Positions 15,854-22,955 of a DNA stretch of 36,581 bases are shown piece after piece. The stretch is from Roseinatronobacter alkalisoli (GTDB taxonomy: Bacteria > Pseudomonadota > Alphaproteobacteria > Rhodobacterales > Rhodobacteraceae), in NCBI RefSeq assembly GCF_028745735.1, contig NZ_JAQZSM010000029.1:1-36581 (forward strand), in the 5' to 3' direction. A program made the position numbers and the translations under genes. The notes under the pieces were generated by a model. That model saw only the letters and a program-made list of their open reading frames with translations. It was not told the origin of the DNA and searched no databases. Every line of letters begins with the position of its first letter. The stretch's first letter is position 1.

Positions 15854-16639
15854 ATGACAAGCGAACAGACAACTGAAACGACAAAGCGGCAGGTCCCGGC
15901 AGTCACGCGAGCCCTTGCAATATTGAGGTTTCTTGCCCGACGGCCCGAACCGGCCGGCGTCAATCCAATTGCTCGGGAGCTGGGTCTCGTGCCCAGCACC
16001 TGCCTTCACATACTTCGTGTTCTGCAAGACGAAGGGTTGGTAGATTTTGATTCGGAGACCAAGCGCTACTCAATCGGAATCGGCATTTTGCCACTCGCGC
16101 GATCAGCCCTTCAGCGGAATACCTTTTCAACGCTTGTCCAGCCGAAGCTGTCCGAGTTGTCACAGAAATTCGGAGTTACCAGCATTGCAACACAACTGTC
16201 CGAACCAGGTCAGATGATTGTTGTCGCGCTTTCACAATCCACCATGCCGTTCCGACTTCAGGTTGACCTAGGCAGCCGCTTTCCGTCTTTAATAAGTGCC
16301 ACCGGGAGACTGTTCGCTGCCTACAATGTAGCTAACAAAAGCACTCTCAAACCAGAGTTTGGTAAGCTTGTCTGGGACCATCCACCTGACTTTGAAACTT
16401 GGCTCGAAGAGATCAATGAGGCTCAGAAACGTGGGTATGCGATTGACAAGGGCACCTACATCTCTGGTGTGACTGTCGTTGCAGTACCGGTATTAGGCAG
16501 CAACGGAAAGATGGTCCGTTCCATCGTTGCCATCGGCATTTCGGAGCGATTGAAGGACAATCAAGTCCCCAAGTTGGCAATGGCCATAATGTCAATTCGT
16601 GATCACATCCAAAATCTACAAATAGATTCAGGAGGCTAA
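15854..16639 (+). CDS. IclR-family transcriptional regulator
   Basis: 261 residues. The N-terminal winged helix (about 12-75) shows VTRALAILRFLARR, then NPIARELGLVPSTCLHILRVLQDEGLV. The C-terminal effector domain is of the usual IclR type, with KRGYAIDKGTYISGVTVVAVPVLG near 195-220. I chose the start at 15854 because GAGGG lies 6-10 bases upstream; an ATG nine codons earlier (15827) overlaps the palindromic element. It is divergent from the acyl-CoA synthetase operon and upstream of the thioesterase and CoA-transferase genes, so it most likely controls both arms in response to an acid or its CoA ester. Confidence 0.9.
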   Translation: MTSEQTTETTKRQVPAVTRALAILRFLARRPEPAGVNPIARELGLVPSTCLHILRVLQDEGLVDFDSETKRYSIGIGILPLARSALQRNTFSTLVQPKLSELSQKFGVTSIATQLSEPGQMIVVALSQSTMPFRLQVDLGSRFPSLISATGRLFAAYNVANKSTLKPEFGKLVWDHPPDFETWLEEINEAQKRGYAIDKGTYISGVTVVAVPVLGSNGKMVRSIVAIGISERLKDNQVPKLAMAIMSIRDHIQNLQIDSGG

Positions 16640-16645
16640 GACTTA

Positions 16646-17071
16646 ATGACACACATACCCGCACTGAAGGGTTGGAAATCTGTCAACATTGCTGGGTTCA
16701 TGGAGTTGGTGGGGCCATTACTTCGGTCAACCCGCTCAGAAGAAAAGAACACATATGGGCTGCAGACGACCAACAAACACCAAAATCAGATCGGTTTGGT
16801 GCATGGCGGTGTCATGACAACGCTACTGGATCAGGTAATTGCCATCGTTGCATGGGAAGCAGTCGACCGTCAGCCTATCGTGACTGTTCAGATGGACACC
16901 ACGTTCTTAGGTTCGGCCAAATCCGGGGATTTCCTTGAGGTCCGCGCCACGATTCGCCACATGACACGAACTCTTATGTTTGTAGAAGCTGAAATCAATT
17001 GCGGACTGAACTCGATTGCCCGTGCGTCCGCGATTATGAAAATATCCTATAAAGCAGTAGAGTCGAAATGA
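16646..17071 (+). CDS. Hotdog-fold PaaI-like thioesterase
   Basis: 141 residues, a single hotdog domain. The signature GLVHGGVMTTLLDQV places His53-Gly-Gly and Asp62 at the positions of the nucleotide-independent PaaI/YbdB-type thioesterase active site. Family members hydrolyse stalled or toxic acyl-CoA esters. The gene starts 6 bp after the IclR gene and its end overlaps the CoA-transferase start by 4 bp, so the three genes are translationally tied. Inferred role: recycling CoA in the acid-degradation route of this cluster. Confidence 0.85.
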   Translation: MTHIPALKGWKSVNIAGFMELVGPLLRSTRSEEKNTYGLQTTNKHQNQIGLVHGGVMTTLLDQVIAIVAWEAVDRQPIVTVQMDTTFLGSAKSGDFLEVRATIRHMTRTLMFVEAEINCGLNSIARASAIMKISYKAVESK

Positions 17072-18321
17072 TCAAGTCAATCACCCCTCGAAGCTCCGGG
17101 CCGCTGTCTGGAATCAAGGTTCTGGACTTTTCCCGTATTTTGTCAGGACCATATGCAAGCATGATACTTGCCGATCTCGGGGCAGAAGTCATCAAGGTTG
17201 AACCTATCGAAAAAGGAGACGAAACACGTGGCTTCCCTCCATTCAAAAATGGGCTTAGCCATTATTACATTGCGCTGAACCGTAGCAAAAAAAGTATCGC
17301 GCTAAACCTGAAATCGCCTGAAGGAGTGAAAATCGCAAAGGGCCTTGCACGCCAAAGTGACATTGTCCTTGAGAACTTTCGGCCTGGCGTGATGGATCGG
17401 CTGGGCTTGGGGTACGACACATTGCGCGCAGAAAACCGGCGGTTAATCTATTGCTCGATTTCCGGATTCGGAACCAACAGTCCCCATGGTGACAAACCTG
17501 CTTTCGATATCGTAGCACAGGCGCTTTCGGGCGTAATGAGTGTCAATTGCAAGCCGGGTCAGGCGCCGAACAAGCTGGGCATTCCTTTAGGCGATATGGC
17601 AGGAAGCATTTTTTCTCTGTTTGGAATTCTAGCTGCACTTCATGAGCGCAACCTCACTGGCAACGGGCGACATATTGAAGTTGCCATGCTCGACAGCTTG
17701 ATTGCGATGCAAGGCTATCTGTCACAGATTTATTTCATCACGGGTGAAAGCCCGCAACCCGTCGGCTCCCAGCATCCAAGCATTGTTCCATACGGGTCGT
17801 TCCCCACCTCAGACGGGCATGTCATTGTCGCCTGCCTTACAGATCGTTTCTGGCACAATTTTGCGCGCTGTCTTGATCAAGAAGCGCTGATCGAAGACCC
17901 TCGCTTTGCAGTATATGAACAACGCTTGGCCAACCGCGATGCATTGCAGGCAATTATTCAAGAGCGGATGACCAAGGATTCCTCAGACTACTGGCTGGAG
18001 CGCTTGACGAAGTTCGACGTCCCCAACGCCCCAATTCTGTCTATAGGTGACGCGCTCGAGCAAGCGCATGTCCTTAATCGTGGGTTAATCGAGAATGTTG
18101 ATCACCCGATAGCTGGCCAAATCAAGATGGTCCGTGGGCCAATTCGATTCGATGGGAAAGGCCCCGATGGCAGTAAAGCTCCCAGCTTGCTGGGGGAAAA
18201 TACGATTGAGGTCCTGATGGCAAAGCTGGGTATGGATATGAGCGACATAGAAACGCTTCTAGACCAGGGGGTAATCAAGAGAAGTGACTATGACCAGCCG
18301 TCCACAGAGGTGGGGGGCTGA
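17068..18321 (+). CDS. Class III CoA-transferase (CaiB/BaiF family)
   Basis: 417 residues, full family length. It starts GPLSGIKVLDFSRILSGPYASMILADLGAEVIKVE, and the active-site aspartate is Asp176 in GIPLGDMAGS, matching the nucleophile of formyl-CoA transferase and CaiB. Such enzymes move CoA between carboxylic acids without ATP. The ATG overlaps the thioesterase stop (ATGA). With a synthetase on the opposite arm, the cluster has two ways to make CoA esters. The transferase may act on a different intermediate, for example with a dicarboxylate donor such as succinyl-CoA. Substrates are not evident. Confidence 0.92.
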   Translation: MIKSITPRSSGPLSGIKVLDFSRILSGPYASMILADLGAEVIKVEPIEKGDETRGFPPFKNGLSHYYIALNRSKKSIALNLKSPEGVKIAKGLARQSDIVLENFRPGVMDRLGLGYDTLRAENRRLIYCSISGFGTNSPHGDKPAFDIVAQALSGVMSVNCKPGQAPNKLGIPLGDMAGSIFSLFGILAALHERNLTGNGRHIEVAMLDSLIAMQGYLSQIYFITGESPQPVGSQHPSIVPYGSFPTSDGHVIVACLTDRFWHNFARCLDQEALIEDPRFAVYEQRLANRDALQAIIQERMTKDSSDYWLERLTKFDVPNAPILSIGDALEQAHVLNRGLIENVDHPIAGQIKMVRGPIRFDGKGPDGSKAPSLLGENTIEVLMAKLGMDMSDIETLLDQGVIKRSDYDQPSTEVGG

Positions 18322-18618
18322 CTTCTGTGCAAGCATGAAACAGAAAGCGCCGGCTACGGACGCCTCGTTCGATGGCGTCGCAAAGTGCCAAAGATGTGCT
18401 GGTTGAAGCCATCACAGAAGGAGAGAGCATTGATGTCCGAAGCTACCGTCTCCGGTCGTGATCCTGAGTGTTGAAGGATTTGTGTACAGAACAAAAAGGA
18501 CATTTGGTGGCCGTCATCGTCGTCCCGTAGGGCCCAAAGGATATTCTTGTGCGACGTCAACTTGCAACTTGGGCAAGTAGCCTGCACACAGATAAATTAA
18601 CAAGCACAAAAGGTCATT
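18322..18618. other. Intergenic stretch with no recognised gene
   Basis: No reading frame resembles a known family. A short minus-strand frame (18354-18587) contains paired cysteines (CPSC) but no recognisable domain or credible ribosome-binding site. The stretch separates the CoA-transferase from a broken transporter gene. Confidence 0.4.
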
Positions 18619-19310
18619 ATGATGGGCGACTCGGCAAACAAAATGGTCGGCCTTCTGCTTTGCGCAATCACAGCCCTTGTTGTTTATAGGGAATGGTAGG
18701 CGCTATACGGCATTGACCGCAGGCAGCCAGGCGTTTGCCTTGCTGCTGAATTACGGGGCTCTTCAACTGCTTGGTTCGCTTGCGACCACCAATGCGAACT
18801 CCGAACCCAATCTGGAAATCAGAGGGCACCGTACTCGGCGGATGCTGCTGGCGATTCACCGTGGCTTTGTCTCGACGTTGCCATGGTCGCCGCTTTCCTT
18901 TGCAGTGGCAATCACCAACGGCGGGGGCGCAACTGATTGTTCCGATGGTACAAGCGAAAGAGTTTGATCCGTCTTACCTACCTTCCTAGAGCATATTGGT
19001 CTTGTTGGTCTGGATCATCCCGCTGGCCGGACAGATCGGCATGAACCCAATCCTCGCCGTCACCCTGATCGCGCCGCTCATTCCGGCAGCCACTGAACTT
19101 GGGGTGCAGCCGACAGCGATAGTGGTCGCGATCACGGCGGGCTGGGCACTGAGCGGCGCTAGTTCGCCCTTCACGGCGACGACCCTGTTGACCGGATCGC
19201 TTGGTGGCATTAGCGCAACTCGCGTCGGACTGGTATGGAATGGTGCTTACACGTTGATATGTGGCTTTGCATTATCCATTTGGGTCATTGCATTCGCCTA
19301 TCTGATTTAG
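18619..19310 (+). pseudogene. Integral membrane transporter-like gene, broken
   Basis: Three hydrophobic pieces lie in different frames: MVGLLLCAITALVVYREW from 18643; then ALTAGSQAFALLLNYGALQLLGSLATTNANSE (about 18711-18810); then VLLVWIIPLAGQIGMNPILAV…ELGVQPTAIVVAITAGWALSGASSPFTATTLL (18996-19310, with a genuine-looking C-terminus). The ALxGASSPFTATTLL stretch resembles pore segments of the ion-transporter superfamily, but I cannot name the family. Frame changes near 18690 and a missing or degenerate middle around 18935-18990 make it non-functional. Confidence 0.5.
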
Positions 19311-19349
19311 TCACGCACGCCAGCCAGTTTAGCATGCAGATTTACACCC

Positions 19350-19545
19350 GACCGAACCAGATATGAGCTAACCGACTTCACCTATCTCAAGGTGATCGGT
19401 TGGGGCTAGTTCGAACTGTCCACCGTGCTGGACGACTTATCGCACTACATCGTGGGGTAGAAGCTTTGCACCAACATTGGGGCGGATGCGGTCAGCGCCA
19501 CCGTGCTGCATAAGCCACGCCTGCTCAGCGACAAGGTCCTAGCTC
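19350..19545 (+). pseudogene. IS3-family transposase OrfB relic
   Basis: The frame reads LTDFTYLKVIGWG*FELSTVLDD, then YIVG*KLCTN and VLHKPRLLSD. This matches the catalytic core of IS3-type OrfB, which normally reads TDFTYLKV…GWGWFYLSTVLDDFSRYIVAWKLC and LLSDNG. TAG stops at 19407-19409 and 19458-19460 stand where Trp is expected. Part of the segment between KLC and LLSD is missing. It is a short, dead fragment. Confidence 0.75.
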
Positions 19546-19555
19546 GAAAACAAAC

Positions 19556-19706
19556 GGTGTGGCGTGAGCGATCGGTTGCGAAACCAACCTGCAACGCCTT
19601 CCGGGTCCGCAGGACACGTCCCGAGCGCGATGGTCTGGCCATCATTATCGACAACGCAGATTGAAATTTCTTTCAGTGGCACATCCAAACCGACAGAATG
19701 TTTCAT
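19556..19706 (-). pseudogene. IS110-family transposase, N-terminal fragment
   Basis: From the ATG at 19706 the minus strand reads MKHSVGLDVPLKEISICVVD, then NDGQTIALGTCPADPEGVAGWFRNR. This is the start of an IS110-type DEDD transposase (first Asp in GLDV). A ribosome-binding site GAGGAG precedes it. Family similarity ends near 19556, where the sequence meets the IS3 relic. It belongs to a different IS110 subgroup from the intact element at 8893-9921. Confidence 0.7.
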
Positions 19707-19988
19707 AGGTCATTCTCCTCACGGCTTATATCCATGAGGCCAATATACCGGACCTCGTTCGCCAACGGAGAGCGGCCGCCGCAATCACACCATGTCGTTT
19801 GGGATGTCAGATCACGGAGCATCCGAGCGACCGGATACCTTCGCAATAGTTGCCTAGGCGCGCTCCGCCGTCAAGAAGTGGTCTCTGCTATAGCAAATAC
19901 AGTGCCAGCATGGCGGCCGCCCTCACCGTCCTGAAGACGAGATCCTAAATCCCAAGCGGAAGGCCCGAACATTATCTACGAGGTCGCG
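19707..19988. other. Non-coding stretch between two IS110-family fragments
   Basis: No gene is recognised. On the minus strand it follows an IS110 C-terminal fragment and precedes an IS110 N-terminal fragment, so it may hold joined right and left ends of such elements. Confidence 0.4.
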
Positions 19989-20205
19989 TTATGCGCCTCC
20001 ACGGCCCTTTGAGAGTGAGGTCCTTCCGTCTGAGCTCACCCTCTCGAAGAAGGGGCGATAGCGTTCGCCGGATTTGATCACGGCGTGAATGTTGCGTGCC
20101 ATTTTTGCGGCGATGGCCGTATAAGCCTTGCGGCGCAAATCTTCGTTGTGGCGATCTTGGGTGCTGTAACGCTCGAATTTGTCGCGGAAACTGTTGGTCT
20201 TCTTG
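19989..20205 (-). pseudogene. IS110-family transposase, C-terminal fragment
   Basis: The minus strand reads NSFRDKFERYSTQDRHNEDLRRKAYTAIAAKMARNIHAVIKSGERYRPFFE, then GGRTSL-like DGRTSLSKGRGGA. This matches the C-terminal end of an IS110-type transposase (DLRRKAxTAxAAKMAR and YRPFFE are typical). Upstream similarity is lost at about 20205, where an IS5-family relic on the other strand begins. Confidence 0.7.
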
Positions 20206-20214
20206 AGGACCGCT

Positions 20215-20458
20215 GTCTGGCCCCCAGCGGACTGGATACCACACCCGCAGCCGCGCCGAAGCCAAGATGCGCGGTCTCCAGGCCTTCGGCGAGCGTATCG
20301 CCTCACGAGGCCCTGACCGCTAGACCACTGAAATCCTCATCCGCATTGCACTCATGAACCGCTTCAACGCCCTCGGCACCGCCGAGATAGTCCGCGTGGC
20401 CTGAGCTTGCGCAGGTAAGGGGCGCTTACTGCTCAGGCCCTCTTTCTCCAACAATGCC
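20215..20458 (+). pseudogene. IS5-family transposase 3' end with terminal repeat
   Basis: The plus strand reads RTGYHTRSRAEAKMRGLQAFGERIASRGPDR, an in-frame TAG at 20321-20323 where Gln is usual, then TTEILIRIALMNRFNALGTAEIVRVA and a stop at 20402-20404. This is the C-terminus of an IS5-family transposase. About 40 bp further, TTTCTCCAACAATGCC (20443-20458) resembles, with a few changes, the terminal repeat CTTTTGCAACAACGCC seen at 111-126. The element's 5' part is missing. Its 3' end sits directly against the aldehyde dehydrogenase fragment. Confidence 0.72.
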
Positions 20459-20459
20459 G

Positions 20460-20606
20460 TCACCAGCACAGGACGGAAGGCGTTACGGGTGGCGAACCGC
20501 TGCTTGCTCGCGCCGCGGACCCGCTTGCCGGTTTGATATGGAAGATCACATCTCCTGAGATCCATCGGCCTGCAATCAGGTGCTTTCCAATCATATCCGG
20601 CGTCAT
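20460..20606 (-). pseudogene. Aldehyde dehydrogenase, N-terminal fragment cut by IS5-family element
   Basis: From the ATG at 20606 (AGGA upstream) the minus strand reads MTPDMIGKHLIAGRWISGDV, then IFHIKPASG and RASSGSPP. GKHLIAG.W..GD.xF..xPA is the typical start of alpha-ketoglutaric semialdehyde dehydrogenase-type NAD(P)+ aldehyde dehydrogenases. Only about 45 of some 500 codons remain before the IS5-family terminal repeat at 20458. It follows the glycerate kinase gene by about 130 bp on the same strand, so it was probably the last gene of the sugar-acid operon. The assignment rests on a short N-terminus. Confidence 0.6.
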
Positions 20607-20737
20607 ATCAAGTCCTTGAATTGGTGAGTTAGCATTATGAACTGCCCATGCGCCCTGACGGATTTGCAGGGGTCCACCTGACCTCGACACCCGCCCTGCC
20701 CATGGCCTGTCGCCAATCCTCTCCAACGCGCCGCCTA

Positions 20738-22006
20738 TCATTGTATCAAGACCGCGCGGAAGTCATTGACGTTTGTGAGCGTGGGACCCGTTCGGATGAG
20801 ATCGTCGATCGCATTAAATAGGCTGTAGCTGTCATGCCCCGCCAAGTGATGGCCAGGATCGCAGCCTGCATCGCGTGCCCGTTGAAGTGTCGTGGGGTCG
20901 ATCACCGCACCTGCGGCATCCTCGGTACCGTCGATGCCGTCGGTATCTACGGCTACTGCGTGGACGCAGGGCATGCCGCGCAGGGCGATGGCCATCGACA
21001 GCAGGAACTCGGTATTGCGCCCGCCCCGGCCGGGTTTGCGATCTCCGATCGTAACGGTTGTCTCTCCACCGGAGAGCAGAACCGCAGGGCGTTGCGCCGG
21101 GGTAGCATGGTCGCCAACCGCACGCGCTATACCAGCCATGACGATCCCCATTTCACGCGCTTCACCCTCCAGCGAGCCCCCGAGAATGACGGGCATTATT
21201 CCGCATTGTTTCGCGACTTGCGCGGCTCGCTCCAGTGACATCTGCGGCGTGGCCACCAACCTGTAATCACCAGCTGGCGCGGGCGTGTCCCAAGTCCGTC
21301 GATCTGAAAGCGCTGACACCACACGATCCGGCAAGTTCGGACCAAGTCGTTCCATCGCGCGCGCCAGATCGATTTCGGTATCCGGGCAGGGAACCGTCGG
21401 CCCGGACGCGATGGCCATCGGATCATCCCCCGGCACATCGGAAATCGCCAGCGTTACTAATCGCGCCGGAGCTGCGGCGCGCGCAAGGCCGCCGCCCTTA
21501 ATCAGCGAAAGCCGCCTGCGCAGCTGGTTCATTTCGCCAATCGGAAGACCCGAGGCCAGCAGCCTTTGTGTTATGTCGATCTTGTCGTCGAGTGTCAGAG
21601 GCGGCACCGGCGCGGCCAAAAGCGCAGAGCCGCCGCCGGAAATCAGCGCTAGGACAAGATCGTCTTCCTTCGCCTCTGTCACGGCCGCAAGTATTTCGGC
21701 AGTGGCCGCCTGTCCCGCGCTATCTGGGACCGGATGCGCCGCCTCGCGCACCTCGATGCGGTCGGTAGATACCGCATGGCCGTAGCGGGTGACGACCAAG
21801 CCCGACAGATCGACGTCGGGCCAGGCGGCCTCGACCGCCCGCGCCATGGCCGCCGCAGATTTCCCAGCACCGACGACGATACACCGCCCCGCCGGTTTGT
21901 CCGGCAGATGACGTGCAAGTACATCCGCAGGATCGGCAGCCGAAATGGCGGCATCCACCAGCTGGCGCAGCAACTTTCGGGCGGTAATTTCGATTGTTCC
22001 TGTCAT
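20738..22006 (-). CDS. Glycerate 2-kinase (MOFRL family)
   Basis: 422 residues, full length for the GckA/TtuD-type kinase: D-glycerate + ATP -> 2-phosphoglycerate. The N-terminal half has GRCIVVGAGKSAAAMARAVE (40-59) and ALISGGGSALL. The C-terminal MOFRL domain shows LLSGGETTVTIG, GRGGRNTEFLLSMA, AVDTDGIDGTEDAAGAV and the ending TLTNVNDFRAVLIQ. It lies 21 bp downstream of tartronate semialdehyde reductase, whose product is D-glycerate, so the two form the end of an aldarate route feeding lower glycolysis. The gene is intact. Confidence 0.93.
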   Translation of the reverse strand: MTGTIEITARKLLRQLVDAAISAADPADVLARHLPDKPAGRCIVVGAGKSAAAMARAVEAAWPDVDLSGLVVTRYGHAVSTDRIEVREAAHPVPDSAGQAATAEILAAVTEAKEDDLVLALISGGGSALLAAPVPPLTLDDKIDITQRLLASGLPIGEMNQLRRRLSLIKGGGLARAAAPARLVTLAISDVPGDDPMAIASGPTVPCPDTEIDLARAMERLGPNLPDRVVSALSDRRTWDTPAPAGDYRLVATPQMSLERAAQVAKQCGIMPVILGGSLEGEAREMGIVMAGIARAVGDHATPAQRPAVLLSGGETTVTIGDRKPGRGGRNTEFLLSMAIALRGMPCVHAVAVDTDGIDGTEDAAGAVIDPTTLQRARDAGCDPGHHLAGHDSYSLFNAIDDLIRTGPTLTNVNDFRAVLIQ

Positions 22007-22027
22007 CGTGGCCTCTCTGCCCGGGCC

Positions 22028-22909
22028 TCAGCCGCCGATCTCGTGCCCGGCCAGCGCTTCTATGGACCTGATCATTGCAGAATGGTCCAGCTCGCCGTGG
22101 CCCAGACCCGCGCAGGCGTTGAACAGCTCCTGAGCCTGGGCAGTGGCGGGCAACGCCATCTTGATACTGCGCGCGGATTCCAACGCGTTGTTCAGGTCCT
22201 TCTGGTGTAGCGAGATGCGGAAGCCCGGCTCGAAGGTCCGGTCGATCATCCTCTTGCCGTGCAGTTCCAGAATCCGGGACGAGGCAAGTCCGCCCATGAG
22301 GGCGTCGCGCACTTTGGCCGGATCGGCACCGGCCTTGGACGCAAAGACAAGGCCTTCGGAGACGGCGCCTATGGTCAGTGCGACGACGATTTGGTTGGCG
22401 ATCTTGGCCGTCTGTCCGGCGCCGACATCGCCCACAAGCGTGATGTTCTGGCCCATGATCTCGAAGATCGGCAGAACGCGGTCGAAATCCGCTTGCGCCC
22501 CGCCGACCATGATCGACAGCGACGCCGCCTTGGCGCCCGCCTCGCCGCCCGAGACCGGTGCATCGAGATAGGCACAGTCCATATCGACGATGCGGTCTGC
22601 AAAGTCACGTGTGGCGACGGGCGAGATCGAGCTCATGTCCACGACGATCTTTCCCGCACTCAGCCCGGCGGCAACTCCGTCTTCGCCGAACAGCACGGCT
22701 TCGACGTCGTGCGTATCCGGGACCATCAGGATGATGACTTCCGCGTTTTCCGCAACGGCCTTGGCCGTGTGAGCCGCTTGCGCTCCCTGATCGACAAGGT
22801 ACCGCGACTTGTCCTTGACCCGATACAAAACGACGTCGTGGCCGGCGGTAATTAGGTGTCCAGCCATAGGTTGGCCCATGACGCCCAGACCGATGAAACC
22901 GATTTTCAT
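22028..22909 (-). CDS. garR: Tartronate semialdehyde reductase (2-hydroxy-3-oxopropionate reductase)
   Basis: 293 residues of the beta-hydroxyacid dehydrogenase family: tartronate semialdehyde + NAD(P)H -> D-glycerate. It carries the cofactor motif GFIGLGVMGQPMA (4-16), DMSSISP (91-97), the substrate loop DAPVSGGEAGA (117-127) and catalytic Lys169 in GAGQTAKIANQ. The C-terminal FRISLHQKDLNNAL is typical of GarR/GlxR. Tartronate semialdehyde is made by aldol cleavage of deoxy-keto-aldarates or from glyoxylate. The neighbouring dehydratase, lactonase and uronate dehydrogenase point to the first source. An AAGAGG ribosome-binding site lies upstream. Confidence 0.92.
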   Translation of the reverse strand: MKIGFIGLGVMGQPMAGHLITAGHDVVLYRVKDKSRYLVDQGAQAAHTAKAVAENAEVIILMVPDTHDVEAVLFGEDGVAAGLSAGKIVVDMSSISPVATRDFADRIVDMDCAYLDAPVSGGEAGAKAASLSIMVGGAQADFDRVLPIFEIMGQNITLVGDVGAGQTAKIANQIVVALTIGAVSEGLVFASKAGADPAKVRDALMGGLASSRILELHGKRMIDRTFEPGFRISLHQKDLNNALESARSIKMALPATAQAQELFNACAGLGHGELDHSAMIRSIEALAGHEIGG

Positions 22910-22955
22910 GGTTTATATACCTCTTGTTTGAACTCGCGCAGCCTGCGGGGCCGGA

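Noticed and set aside
18354-18587. Minus-strand frame with CPSC motif as a small zinc protein
   Set aside because: No second metal-binding pair, no ribosome-binding site and no family resemblance.
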